Shown here: positions 28,522 to 38,292 of the stretch, one piece after another
Layout of the letters: every line of letters starts with the position of its first letter
How positions within the stretch are numbered: the first letter of the stretch is position 1
Assembly: GCA_947474545.1 (NCBI GenBank)
Contig: CANJJI010000003.1
Coordinates: forward strand, 1-64,000
Length of the DNA stretch: 64,000 nucleotides
DNA from: Beijerinckiaceae bacterium
Lineage (GTDB): Bacteria > Pseudomonadota > Alphaproteobacteria > Rhizobiales > Beijerinckiaceae
Reading direction: 5' to 3'
Position numbers and translations under genes: made by a program
The notes under the pieces: generated by a model
Seen by the model: the letters and a program-made list of their open reading frames with translations, nothing else
Told to the model about the DNA's origin: nothing
The model's database searches: none

Positions 28522-29493
28522 ATGAGCAATCACCAGCGAAACCGCAGTAGCGGAGACGGCCCAGGGCCCGAAACGCCGGAACGGCGGATGACATTCACGG
28601 CCTTTGGGATTCAGGCCGAGGCTCAGTCCCTCGAACCCGGTCTGCATGTAGTGGCGACCCCCATCGGCAATCTCGGCGATATCTCCCTGCGCGCGCTCGG
28701 CACCCTGGCGGCAGCCGATGCGATTATCGCAGAGGATACCCGCGTGACCCGTATTCTACTCGCCCATTATGGCATCACCACACCACTGGTCGCCTATCAT
28801 GAACACAACGCAGCGGTTGTCAGGCCTCACCTTCTCGCCCGTCTCGAATCCAGCGCAAAACTGGCGCTCGTCTCCGATGCCGGAACACCGCTGGTTTCCG
28901 ACCCCGGTTTCAAACTCGTCGCTGAAGCTGTCGCTGCGGGATTCAAGGTGACCTCCGCACCAGGTGCCTCGGCAGTGCTGGCTGCGCTCGTCGTCGCAGG
29001 CCTGCCGACCGACAGGTTCTTTTTCGAAGGCTTCCTCCCACAAAAGGGTTCGGCGCGACGCGGACGCATCGGCGAAATCGCAACCGTCCCGGGGACACTG
29101 GTGTTTTTCGAATCGCCGCGCCGTCTCGCGGATATGCTGGCGGATCTTGCCGCTGTTCTGGGTGACCGCGAGGCGGCCGTCGCGCGCGAACTCACCAAAT
29201 TCTACGAAAACGTACGCCGTGGCCGCCTGAATGAACTTGCCGCCCAATATGCTAATGAAGAGGCCCCGCGTGGTGAGATCGTCGTGCTTGTGGCTCCGCC
29301 AGGCGAAGAAACAGTGGCTCTCGGCGAAGCCGATCTCGACGATCGCCTGCGCACCGCGATGAAGAAGCATTCTGTAAAAGATGCGGCGTCTCTCATCGCC
29401 GCTGAAACCGGAATGAAGCGCCGTGATGTCTATGCCCGTGCCATCGCCCTTGCGTCGGAAACACCCGTCGATGAACCAGGTGGCCGCGGATGA
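28522..29493 (+). CDS. rsmI: 16S rRNA (cytidine(1402)-2'-O)-methyltransferase
   Basis: GLHVVATPIGNLGDISLRALGTLAAADAIIAEDTRVTRILLAHYGI, LVSDAGTPLVSDPGFKLV, FFFEGFLPQKGSARR. Confidence 0.96.
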   Translation: MSNHQRNRSSGDGPGPETPERRMTFTAFGIQAEAQSLEPGLHVVATPIGNLGDISLRALGTLAAADAIIAEDTRVTRILLAHYGITTPLVAYHEHNAAVVRPHLLARLESSAKLALVSDAGTPLVSDPGFKLVAEAVAAGFKVTSAPGASAVLAALVVAGLPTDRFFFEGFLPQKGSARRGRIGEIATVPGTLVFFESPRRLADMLADLAAVLGDREAAVARELTKFYENVRRGRLNELAAQYANEEAPRGEIVVLVAPPGEETVALGEADLDDRLRTAMKKHSVKDAASLIAAETGMKRRDVYARAIALASETPVDEPGGRG

Positions 29494-29897
29494 AGCAGCC
29501 GGAGCCTGGAAAAGATCGGCCTCAGACTGACGCGCACAAACGCCGCAAAGCCTTCATTTTCGGGCTTCGCGCCGAAAGCGTCGCTGTTCTGTTGTTGCGT
29601 ATGAAAGGCTTTTCTATTCTGGCGCGGCGGTACCTTGGCGCAGGCGGCGAGATCGACATTATTGCTGTGCGGGGCTCGACGATAGTTTTTGTAGAAGTCA
29701 AAGCGCGCGCCAGCATAGAAGAAGCCATGACAAGCATAACTGCGGAAAAGTCGCGCCGCATGTCGCGCGGCGCGCGCCATTGGCTCGCCAGAAATCAAAG
29801 TGCTGCAGGAAAGACCTGGCGCGGCGACGCCATATTTCTCTCGCCCTGGCAATGGCCACGCCACGCGCCCAATTTCATTGAGCTCGATATTTCCTAA
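29490..29897 (+). CDS. YraN family protein (UPF0102 putative endonuclease)
   Basis: AESVAVLLLRMKGFSILARRYLGAGGEIDIIAVRGSTIVFVEVKARAS; ATGA overlap with rsmI. Confidence 0.92.
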   Translation: MKQPEPGKDRPQTDAHKRRKAFIFGLRAESVAVLLLRMKGFSILARRYLGAGGEIDIIAVRGSTIVFVEVKARASIEEAMTSITAEKSRRMSRGARHWLARNQSAAGKTWRGDAIFLSPWQWPRHAPNFIELDIS

Positions 29898-29898
29898 C

Positions 29899-30981
29899 CT
29901 ATTTCACCGCAAAAATCTGCCGGACGCGCTCGCGAACTTCGTCGGAAACATTGGCTGCGCCTGCAACAGTCTTTTCCAGATAGACATGATCTTCGGGCTC
30001 AAGGTCGATTTGCACCTTCGCCAGTTCCCCTCTGAGCTCCGGGTCCTTTGTCATGGCCTGAAAACCATCCCGCAGCGCCTTTGCAATATTTGGCGGCAGG
30101 TCTGGCGGGGCCGTGTAGGAACGGCCAATGGCGCCACCGGAGGCGTAAACGCCCAGAAGCGCCTTGTCCTGCTCTGTCTTCGCAAACTCCAGCAAGGCCG
30201 GCACATCCGGCAATTCCGGATCGCGGGTGGGCAGCACCTGCAAGATGATCTTGATCTTCTTTTCGCGCAGCCAGTCTTGTTTGGTGGCCTTGATTCCTGC
30301 CCAGGATGTGCCCGCTGCGTCAGTCTCGCCGCGCTCCATCGCCAGCATACCCGGCCCGGCTGAGGCATAGCCTGAAATCACCTTGAATTTCGTACCCGCC
30401 AACGCGTTGAGAAGTTTCGGTACGATCTCCGCCAGATTGCCCGGCCCCGTGCCTGCCATCGTCATCTCTGTCGACAGCACGTCAGCGATCGATTGCGCCT
30501 TTGATTTATGCCAGACGAGAATGATGTTGTTCGAGGACGCAATGCGTCCGATCCAGGTATATTTCGTTGCGTCATATTTCACGCCGGGATTGCGCAGCGC
30601 CTGTTCCATCACGACGGTTTCACCGAGCGCCCCGAGAGCTGTACCATCTTTGGGTGCGACTGAATAAAGATAATTGGCCGCCTGCAAAGATCCGGCGCCA
30701 GGCATGTTATTGGCAATGACTGTGGGATTGCCCGGAATATGCTTGCCCAGATGTTTGGCTACTATGCGCGCATAGAGGTCGTAACTCCCGCCGGGCGCAT
30801 AGCCGATATACATATTGATCGTGCGTTTGGAGCGATAAAACTCTTCCACGCTTTGCTGGGCGTGAGCGGAAGAAGCGGCCGCTATCAGCAAACACAACAC
30901 CGCCGCGCCAGCCACAAAGGCACGAAGAGCCCCGGGGGCGCGATATAACTTGCGATATTTCATAGCCACTCCCCGCAGCAC
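29899..30981 (-). CDS. TTT (Bug-like) solute-binding protein
   Basis: FYRSKRTINMYIGYAPGGSYDLYARIVAKHLGKHIPGNPTVIANNMPGAGSLQAANYLY, same subfamily as 11409-12434 and 12657-13691. Confidence 0.88.
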   Translation of the reverse strand: MLRGVAMKYRKLYRAPGALRAFVAGAAVLCLLIAAASSAHAQQSVEEFYRSKRTINMYIGYAPGGSYDLYARIVAKHLGKHIPGNPTVIANNMPGAGSLQAANYLYSVAPKDGTALGALGETVVMEQALRNPGVKYDATKYTWIGRIASSNNIILVWHKSKAQSIADVLSTEMTMAGTGPGNLAEIVPKLLNALAGTKFKVISGYASAGPGMLAMERGETDAAGTSWAGIKATKQDWLREKKIKIILQVLPTRDPELPDVPALLEFAKTEQDKALLGVYASGGAIGRSYTAPPDLPPNIAKALRDGFQAMTKDPELRGELAKVQIDLEPEDHVYLEKTVAGAANVSDEVRERVRQIFAVK

Positions 30982-30987
30982 GACAGA

Positions 30988-31827
30988 TCAAGCCTTGAGC
31001 AATTCGAGCATAACTTCAGCCACAGCATCGGCGTTTTCAAACTGTGCCGCGTGACCGGCACCAGCGATGACCTTCAGCTTGCCCGCTCCGGAAAGCCCCG
31101 CCGCATAAGCCTCGCCATGACTGCGCGGAACAAAATGATCCTTCTCGCCCCAGACCACAGCCGCCGGCATTTTGGCGCGGTGCAGGCGATTGATCAGCGA
31201 ACGATTGTAGAGATAGGGCGGCTTGAATCCGACAAAAGATGCAAAACGGATAATTTCATAGCGCCGCGTCTCTTCATCCAGATCGCCGCGCCCATTGGGA
31301 TAATAGCGTTGCGCCAGTGCTGCCTCATTCGATGAGAACAACATGTTGCGCATGGTCGCATAATCAACGCCGCGTTCGGGTTGCGTATGCATGAAAATAT
31401 CGGCGATCAGTTCACCTGAAATAAACAGCCCACACGCGCCAATAAGCCCAAGCTTCTTGACGCGTTCGGGATGCCGCACGGCGATTTCCGCAGCAATCCA
31501 ACCGCCAATGCTGTGGCCGATGAGGTTGAATTCTTTCAGGCCCAGCGCATCAAACACTTCGAGATAATGGAAGACGGCGTCTTCAATGTCGTAACCATCG
31601 CTCAGATCGGGCGTGCCGCTGCAGCCAGGATGAGCAGGAATAATCAGACGCACCGCACCAGCGAGCTTGTCATGAAAAGGGAGCAAATCACCTGCCACAC
31701 CATGCACGTCAGCAAAGCCATGCAGATAGACCGTCGGCGCGCCGGTTCCCTTTTCGAGATAGGAAACGCTGCGCCCGTTGACGTCGATGAGTTTCAGATT
31801 GGTCTTTTCGATCACTGCCGTGCTCAC
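30988..31827 (-). CDS. alpha/beta hydrolase
   Basis: YLHGFADVHG, GHSIGGWIAAE nucleophile elbow, GAGHAAQFENADAVA. Confidence 0.9.
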   Translation of the reverse strand: MSTAVIEKTNLKLIDVNGRSVSYLEKGTGAPTVYLHGFADVHGVAGDLLPFHDKLAGAVRLIIPAHPGCSGTPDLSDGYDIEDAVFHYLEVFDALGLKEFNLIGHSIGGWIAAEIAVRHPERVKKLGLIGACGLFISGELIADIFMHTQPERGVDYATMRNMLFSSNEAALAQRYYPNGRGDLDEETRRYEIIRFASFVGFKPPYLYNRSLINRLHRAKMPAAVVWGEKDHFVPRSHGEAYAAGLSGAGKLKVIAGAGHAAQFENADAVAEVMLELLKA

Positions 31828-33080
31828 TTGGCTGCCTCCATTTGTTTTTGCATTTGTTTTTGTTGATCTGCGCCGAACAATTCGTTGAACCTTTTCCCCG
31901 TCGCCTCTTTCAGGCGCGGCGCAACTTCACTCCAGAACAGACGCTGGCTTTTGCGCGCGCATTCGTCTGACATATTGCCCATATGAAACTGAATGAGCAA
32001 ATGGCCGACCGGCGCATGCTCCAGCACGCTCATGAAACGCTTGTAAACAGTATCCGGCGAGCCGACGATGATCGACTGTGACGTCTGCAGATCGTCCCAG
32101 TCTTGGGTATCACCGAGTAATGGCGTTGTTGGATCGGTGTTGGCGAGATAGGCTCTAAATTCCGCCGGTGGAATATAGGGCACACCCGGCCCGAAGGTAA
32201 GCTGCCGGCCCACACGACGCTGGTGCCCCTTCAGGCAATTGCGCAGAAAATACCAGATTCCCTCTCGCGATTCCTCCTGGGCGATCTTGTCGGTTTCGCC
32301 CACGTAGGTCGACATGAGGATGCCCATACGCTTGGGCAAATAAACATCGCCGTGTGCTTTCAGCACTTCGGCAAAGCGCTGCATCGATTGTCCCGTTCCC
32401 TTGCCGTGACTGCGCGAGGACAGAAAATAGCAATAACCGTTCTTGGCGATCTGCGTCAGCGTATCGCGCGAGCGCGCGCCTGGAATCCAGATCTCCGGGT
32501 GCGGCCTTTGCGTCGGTTGCGGCCAGGGATTCACATAGCGCAACGGATAATGCTTACCTTCAAAAGCGAATGGACCATCCTCGGTCCAGGCGCGGCGGAT
32601 CAGCTCTACAGCCTCCCAGAATTGGTCGCGTGATTTGGCCGAAGACGAATTGTAATTGAACGTTTCCGGCCCGGAGCCCGCAGCAAAGCCTGCGACGATA
32701 CGCCCGTCCGACATATTGTCGAGCATGGCATATTCTTCCGCCACCCGCAGCGGATTGCCATGCAGGGGCAGGAGATTGCCGAGCACCACAATCTTGCCGC
32801 GCTTGGTCTTTTGGGTCAGGGCGGCGGCAATGATGTTGGGCGCTGGCATCAACCCATAAATGTTCTGGTGATGTTCGTTCAACACCATGCCGTCGAAACC
32901 CAGCTCGTCCGCATAGGCGAGCTGGTCGACATACTGGTTGAGGAGCCCCCGCGACTTTTCCTTGTCCCAGAGCTTGTTGGGAACCGTCACCCACCCGCTG
33001 TCATATTTTTCGTCAAAATCCGCAGGCAGATGCGGGTAAGACATAAAATGCCAGCAATAGAGCTGGACGGGATCAATCAT
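31824..33080 (-). CDS. LLM-class flavin-dependent oxidoreductase
   Basis: MIDPVQLYCWHFMSYPHLPADFDEK...LNEHHQNIYGLMPAPNIIAAAL...GNLLPLHGNPLRVAEEYAMLDNMSDGRIVAGFAAGSGPE; start trimmed to MIDPV. Confidence 0.92.
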   Translation of the reverse strand: MIDPVQLYCWHFMSYPHLPADFDEKYDSGWVTVPNKLWDKEKSRGLLNQYVDQLAYADELGFDGMVLNEHHQNIYGLMPAPNIIAAALTQKTKRGKIVVLGNLLPLHGNPLRVAEEYAMLDNMSDGRIVAGFAAGSGPETFNYNSSSAKSRDQFWEAVELIRRAWTEDGPFAFEGKHYPLRYVNPWPQPTQRPHPEIWIPGARSRDTLTQIAKNGYCYFLSSRSHGKGTGQSMQRFAEVLKAHGDVYLPKRMGILMSTYVGETDKIAQEESREGIWYFLRNCLKGHQRRVGRQLTFGPGVPYIPPAEFRAYLANTDPTTPLLGDTQDWDDLQTSQSIIVGSPDTVYKRFMSVLEHAPVGHLLIQFHMGNMSDECARKSQRLFWSEVAPRLKEATGKRFNELFGADQQKQMQKQMEAAK

Positions 33081-33262
33081 AGTTTCCTCCGGGGCATTTG
33101 ATAGTCTAGGCTGACTTGCAACATGTACCATCGCTTGCAAGCACGCAATGATCGCCAACGCGATCCCTTGCCGCAATATAGCGCTCTAACCCTTGACGCC
33201 CGCCCGCCTGCCATGCGTTCTCCCCTTCTGAAAAGCCCCAACCGGGCGACGGAGCATGACCC

Positions 33263-34210
33263 ATGGCGTTGAAAATCGCAGTCCAGATGGACCCCATCGA
33301 GCGCATCAACATTGCGGGGGATTCGACCTTTGCCCTCCTTCTGGCGGCGCAGGCGCGCGGGCATTCGATCCTCTACTACACGCCTGAAAAGCTCACTCTC
33401 GCGAACGGCCGTGTCTATGCGGCGGCGCAATTGCTGGAAGTGCGCGACATACCCGGCAATCATTTCACTCTCAGCGCGCCTGTCCGCACTGATCTCGGCA
33501 AGCTCGACGCTGTGCTGCTTCGTCAGGACCCGCCATTTGATTCGGGCTATCTCACCACCACCCACTTGCTGGAGTTGATCCATCCCCAGACACTGGTCGT
33601 GAATGATCCAGCCAGCGTGCGCAACGCGCCCGAAAAGCTGTTTGTGATGCAATTTCCCCAGCTCATGCCGCCAACACTGATTTCCCGCGACAAGGCCGAG
33701 ATCGACGCCTTCCGCAAAGAGCATGGCGATGTCGTGATGAAGCCGCTCTACGGTAATGGCGGCGCGGCTGTGTTCAAGGTAGCGCCCAAAGATCCGAATT
33801 TCGGCTCACTGTTTGATCTATTTTCGGTGACGTTCCGCGAACCCTGGGTCATCCAGCGTTTTCTCCCCAAAGTTACAGAAGGCGACAAGCGCATTATTCT
33901 GGTGGATGGCGTGGCCAAAGGCGCCGTCAACCGCGTGCCAGCCGAAAACGATATCCGCTCCAATATGGTGCGCGGCGGCTCGCCCGCTGTCACCGATCTC
34001 TCGGCCCGCGAACGCGAAATCTGCGAAACCATCGGCCCCGAACTGAAAAAACGCGGGCTCATTTTTGTCGGCATCGACGTGATCGACGGCAACCTCACCG
34101 AAATCAACGTGACTTCACCAACAGGCCTGCGCGCAATCGTCAAACTTGGCGGGCCCGATCTGGCACATGATATCTGGGAGGCGATTGAGGGGAAGAAGAA
34201 GGTTTGCTGA
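33263..34210 (+). CDS. gshB: glutathione synthase
   Basis: [65 protein letters not shown]. Confidence 0.96.
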   Translation: MALKIAVQMDPIERINIAGDSTFALLLAAQARGHSILYYTPEKLTLANGRVYAAAQLLEVRDIPGNHFTLSAPVRTDLGKLDAVLLRQDPPFDSGYLTTTHLLELIHPQTLVVNDPASVRNAPEKLFVMQFPQLMPPTLISRDKAEIDAFRKEHGDVVMKPLYGNGGAAVFKVAPKDPNFGSLFDLFSVTFREPWVIQRFLPKVTEGDKRIILVDGVAKGAVNRVPAENDIRSNMVRGGSPAVTDLSAREREICETIGPELKKRGLIFVGIDVIDGNLTEINVTSPTGLRAIVKLGGPDLAHDIWEAIEGKKKVC

Positions 34211-34234
34211 GGGTCTGCCAAAAGCACTCTCCGC

Positions 34235-37093
34235 GTGCTAGAAACCGGCATGAGCCTCGCCATCCCCAGCCCTTCTCCGTCCCGCCGCCGTTCCGCAGCT
34301 ACCAGGCCGGCCGAGGCGCATGCCGCCATCGTCAATGGGCCCGCGCTTATGGAGCGCCTGAACGTTATTGCCGGAACCTATTCTGGCGATGCCAAAGCCA
34401 TGCGTGCAGCAGCGCTTGAGGAATTCAAGCTGGCTCTGGAATCCGGGCGCGAGGCCGCCCGCAACATGCTCGATGCCGACGGAGCCGGTTACGGCTGCGC
34501 GGCCAATATCAGCTGGCTCGAAGATGAGATCATCCGGGCGCTCCATCAATTCATTGTCACACATATGCTTCCCCCGGAAAATCCACGCGCGCCGGAAAAA
34601 ATCGCCGTCTGCGCCGTCGGCGGCTATGGCCGTGGCACATTGGTGCCGGGCTCCGACATCGATCTCCTGTTTCTGCTTCCCGCACGGGAAACACCCTGGA
34701 CCAAAAGTATCGTCGAAGCCCTGCTCTATTTTCTATGGGATCTGCGCCAAAAGGTTGGCCATTCCACACGCTCGGTCGATGAATGCCTGAAGCAGGCGCG
34801 CGAGGACATGACCGTGCGTACAGCACTGCTGGAGGCGCGGCTGATCCTGGGCGACGAGCCCCTATTCGAAACCATGCGCAAACGCTTCGACAAGGAGATT
34901 GTCGCAAAAACTGCGCGCGAGTTTGTCGCCGCCAAACTGGCCGAACGCGATGCCCGCATTACCAAGGCTGGTTCTTCCCGATATCTCGTTGAGCCCAATA
35001 TCAAAGAAGGCAAGGGTGGACTGCGTGATCTCAACACCCTGTTCTGGATCGCCAAATACGTCTACCGGGTCAGCAGCTCAGACGAACTGGTTGCCGCTGG
35101 CGTGTTCACCGCCAAGGAAGCGCAGACATTCAGGCGATGCGAGGATTTCCTCTGGCGTGTTCGCTGCCAGTTGCACTATATGTCCGGCCGCGCCGAAGAG
35201 CGCCTGAGCTTCAATTATCAGCGCGAAATCGCCAACCGCCTCGGCTATGTCACCCATGCCGGCCTGAGCGACGTCGAACGTTTCATGAAGCATTATTTTC
35301 TGGTCGCCAAGGATGTCGGCGATCTCACGGCGATCCTGTGCGCGGCGCTCGAAGAGGGGCAGACCAAATCGCGTGCGGTGCTGGACCGGTTCATGGGCCG
35401 TCTGCGCCGCAGCAGGCGCACGCTCGAATACAAGGATTTCGCAATCGAATTTGACCGCGTGACTGTGTCGAGCCCGGACGCTTTCGACCGCGACCCAGTC
35501 AACCTCATACGGCTTTACTGGCTCGCCAACAAGCACGGGCTCGCCATCCACCCGGACGCGATGCGGCTCGTGACCTTGTCGCTCAAACGCATCAATGCGG
35601 CCATGCGCAAGGACCCGGAAGCCAACCGGCTGTTTCTGGAAATCCTGACCTCGCAATCCTCGCCTGAAACCGTTCTGCGGCTAATGAACGAGGCCGGAGT
35701 GCTGGGCCGCTTCATTCCCGAATTTGGCCGTATCGTCGCGATGATGCAATTTAATATGTATCATCACTACACTGTTGATGAACATCTCATCCGCTGTGTC
35801 GGCATTCTCGCGCAGATCGATGCGGGAACCCTGACCGAAGAACATCCTTTATCCAGCGAAATCATGCCGGGCATATCAAACCGCCGCGCCCTGTATGTCG
35901 CGATGCTCATACACGATATCGCCAAGGGGCGGCCTGAGGATCATTCCATTGCCGGCGCGGAAGTGGCGCGCGAAATCTGCCCCGGGCTCGGCCTGACGCC
36001 CGCCGAAACCGATACAGTCGCCTGGCTGGTGTTGCACCATCTGGACATGTCTAATACGGCTCAAAGCCGCGATCTCGCCGATCCCGTCACCATCTCGACT
36101 TTCGCCAAGACCGTTCAGACGCTGGAACGTTTACGCATGTTGCTGGTGCTGACCGTCTGCGATATTCGCGGTGTCGGCCCGGGGGTCTGGAATGGATGGA
36201 AAGGGCAGCTGCTTCGGACTCTCTATTACGAAACTGAAATCGTACTGAGTGGCGGACATACCGCCGTCAATCGCAAACAGCGCGTAATCCAGGCGCAGGA
36301 GGAATTGCGCTGCGCGCTCCCCGGCTGGTCGGACCCGGATTTCGACGCCTATGCGGCACGCCACTATCCGGCCTACTGGCTGAAGGTGGATCTGGCCCAT
36401 AAGATCCGCCACGCAGGCATCCTGCGGTTGACGGAGGTTGAGGTCAGATCACTGGCAACCGAAGCCACGACGGATTCCTTTACCGGCGTGACCGAAATCA
36501 CGGTCGTCGCCCCCGATCATCCGCGTATGCTCTCCATCATAACCGGCGCTTGCGCCGCTGCGGGCGCCAATATTGCGGACGCACAGATTTACACCACGAC
36601 CGATGGACTGGCACTGGATACAATATCGGTCAACCGCGCCTTCGATCGCGACGAAGATGAATTGCGCCGGGGCGAACGCGTCGCCAGCATGATCGAAAAG
36701 GCGTTGCGGGGCGAAATCCGCCTGTCGTCAATCGTCGCGGAAAAAGAAAAGCCCTCGAAAGGACGCGAGAAGACTTTCTCAATCGTCCCTGACGTCACCA
36801 TTGATAACAGCCTTTCGGACCGTTACACAGTGATCGAAGTCTCCGGCCTCGACAGACCCGGCCTGCTTTACGACCTCACGTCTGCGATCTCACGGCTCAA
36901 TCTTAACATTGGCTCGGCGCATATCGTAACCTTCGGCGAAAAAGCCGTAGACGCCTTCTACGTGACCGATCTGACCGGATTGAAAATAACCAACCCGGCG
37001 CGCCAGACTGCCATACGCAAGGCCCTGGTCGAAGTTTTCGGGCATGAGCCTGCAAAGCAAATTCCGTCCCGCCGGAAGCCTGACGCAGTATGA
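34235..37093 (+). CDS. glnD: [protein-PII] uridylyltransferase / uridylyl-removing enzyme
   Basis: AVGGYGRGTLVPGSDIDLLFLLP nucleotidyltransferase motif, HD domain (LLIHDIAKG...HSIAGA), two C-terminal ACT domains. Actual start may be the ATG at 34250. Confidence 0.96.
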   Translation: MLETGMSLAIPSPSPSRRRSAATRPAEAHAAIVNGPALMERLNVIAGTYSGDAKAMRAAALEEFKLALESGREAARNMLDADGAGYGCAANISWLEDEIIRALHQFIVTHMLPPENPRAPEKIAVCAVGGYGRGTLVPGSDIDLLFLLPARETPWTKSIVEALLYFLWDLRQKVGHSTRSVDECLKQAREDMTVRTALLEARLILGDEPLFETMRKRFDKEIVAKTAREFVAAKLAERDARITKAGSSRYLVEPNIKEGKGGLRDLNTLFWIAKYVYRVSSSDELVAAGVFTAKEAQTFRRCEDFLWRVRCQLHYMSGRAEERLSFNYQREIANRLGYVTHAGLSDVERFMKHYFLVAKDVGDLTAILCAALEEGQTKSRAVLDRFMGRLRRSRRTLEYKDFAIEFDRVTVSSPDAFDRDPVNLIRLYWLANKHGLAIHPDAMRLVTLSLKRINAAMRKDPEANRLFLEILTSQSSPETVLRLMNEAGVLGRFIPEFGRIVAMMQFNMYHHYTVDEHLIRCVGILAQIDAGTLTEEHPLSSEIMPGISNRRALYVAMLIHDIAKGRPEDHSIAGAEVAREICPGLGLTPAETDTVAWLVLHHLDMSNTAQSRDLADPVTISTFAKTVQTLERLRMLLVLTVCDIRGVGPGVWNGWKGQLLRTLYYETEIVLSGGHTAVNRKQRVIQAQEELRCALPGWSDPDFDAYAARHYPAYWLKVDLAHKIRHAGILRLTEVEVRSLATEATTDSFTGVTEITVVAPDHPRMLSIITGACAAAGANIADAQIYTTTDGLALDTISVNRAFDRDEDELRRGERVASMIEKALRGEIRLSSIVAEKEKPSKGREKTFSIVPDVTIDNSLSDRYTVIEVSGLDRPGLLYDLTSAISRLNLNIGSAHIVTFGEKAVDAFYVTDLTGLKITNPARQTAIRKALVEVFGHEPAKQIPSRRKPDAV

Positions 37094-37202
37094 TCTGAAT
37101 TCTCCCGCCGTGCCGGCATCCCGGCAAACTTGATTTTTGCCGCCGGGGACATGATATCGGCCCTGTGCAGCCTTCAGCTCAACCCGATTTCAAGCAGGAC
37201 CC

Positions 37203-37811
37203 ATGCAAGACGAACCGACGAACCCTAAAAATTTGAACGACAATGCTGCAGCCAGCCAAACATCTGCAGGCGAAGCTCCATTCGAGTTCACGGCGGCGCC
37301 GCAGAACGAGCCAGATCCTTTCGCCGTTCTGGAAAAGCTGACGGCCGAGAACACCGAACTGAAGGATCGCGTTTTGCGTACCTTAGCGGAAATGGAAAAC
37401 CTGCGTCGCCGCACCGAAAAGGAAGTTTCAGACGCCCGCGCCTATGGCGTAACCCGCTTTGCTGGCGACATGCTGACCTTGGCGGACAATCTTCGCCGCG
37501 CCGTCGACAGCGTCCCGTCTGAAGAGAAGGCCGTCGAAGGACCGCTCAAGACTCTCGCCGAAGGCCTTGAACTGACTGAACGGGATTTCCTCTCCCGTCT
37601 TGCCCGCCATGGCGTGAAGAAACTGGAGCCGAAGGGCACAAAATTCGATCCCAACCTGCACGAAGCTCTGTTTGAAGTACCCGATCCCAGTGTGCCCAAC
37701 GGCACTGTGGTTCAGGTGGTGGAGGATGGTTATTCCATTGGCGAACGCTGCCTGCGCCCAGCCAAGGTCGGCGTTGCCCGTGGCGGACCAAAGGAAGCGC
37801 CGCAGGCCTAG
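37203..37811 (+). CDS. grpE: nucleotide exchange factor GrpE
   Basis: [43 protein letters not shown] ... [44 protein letters not shown]. Confidence 0.96.
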   Translation: MQDEPTNPKNLNDNAAASQTSAGEAPFEFTAAPQNEPDPFAVLEKLTAENTELKDRVLRTLAEMENLRRRTEKEVSDARAYGVTRFAGDMLTLADNLRRAVDSVPSEEKAVEGPLKTLAEGLELTERDFLSRLARHGVKKLEPKGTKFDPNLHEALFEVPDPSVPNGTVVQVVEDGYSIGERCLRPAKVGVARGGPKEAPQA

Positions 37812-37886
37812 TCGAAACCGGGCATCCGCTCTTGTGCCTCAAGGACTTCCACGGCATGTTGTGGAAAACCATTCAGGGAGAGCGAA

Positions 37887-38285
37887 ATGCCGGCCGATGC
37901 AAAGAACACAGATCAGCGCTTCCTCGGATCATGGCGTCTTGTCGGCGTTAATCGCGAGGAAGTGGCCACCGGCAAGAAACTCGATGTAGACGCGCAGCAA
38001 AGCGGTTACATTTCCTACACGCCCGATGGCCGCATGATGGTGATCATCGCCCGTAAATCGCCCGGCCATGAAGATGACGTTACCTGCTACGCAGCCACAT
38101 GGCATGTGGATGGTGACAACGTGATCCATGATGTCGAGATTGCCGGACGTGCGCCCTGGGCCGGCACAAAACAGGTGCGCGGCTATAGATTCGAGGGCAA
38201 CAGGCTGACCCTGAGCCCACCCGTGTCAGAAGATTACATTCATGGTTCGGTGACACGGCGCAGCCTTGAATGGGAAAAGATGTAA
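37887..38285 (+). CDS. lipocalin-like domain-containing protein
   Basis: FLGSWRLVGVNREEVATGKKLDVDAQQSGYISYTPDGRMMVII, typical lipocalin_5-type protein. Confidence 0.75.
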   Translation: MPADAKNTDQRFLGSWRLVGVNREEVATGKKLDVDAQQSGYISYTPDGRMMVIIARKSPGHEDDVTCYAATWHVDGDNVIHDVEIAGRAPWAGTKQVRGYRFEGNRLTLSPPVSEDYIHGSVTRRSLEWEKM

Positions 38286-38292
38286 CCTCGGC

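Noticed and set aside
29899-33080. Calling the yraN-gshB interruption a genomic island
   Set aside because: No integrase, flanking direct repeats or tRNA site visible; kept only as a synteny observation.
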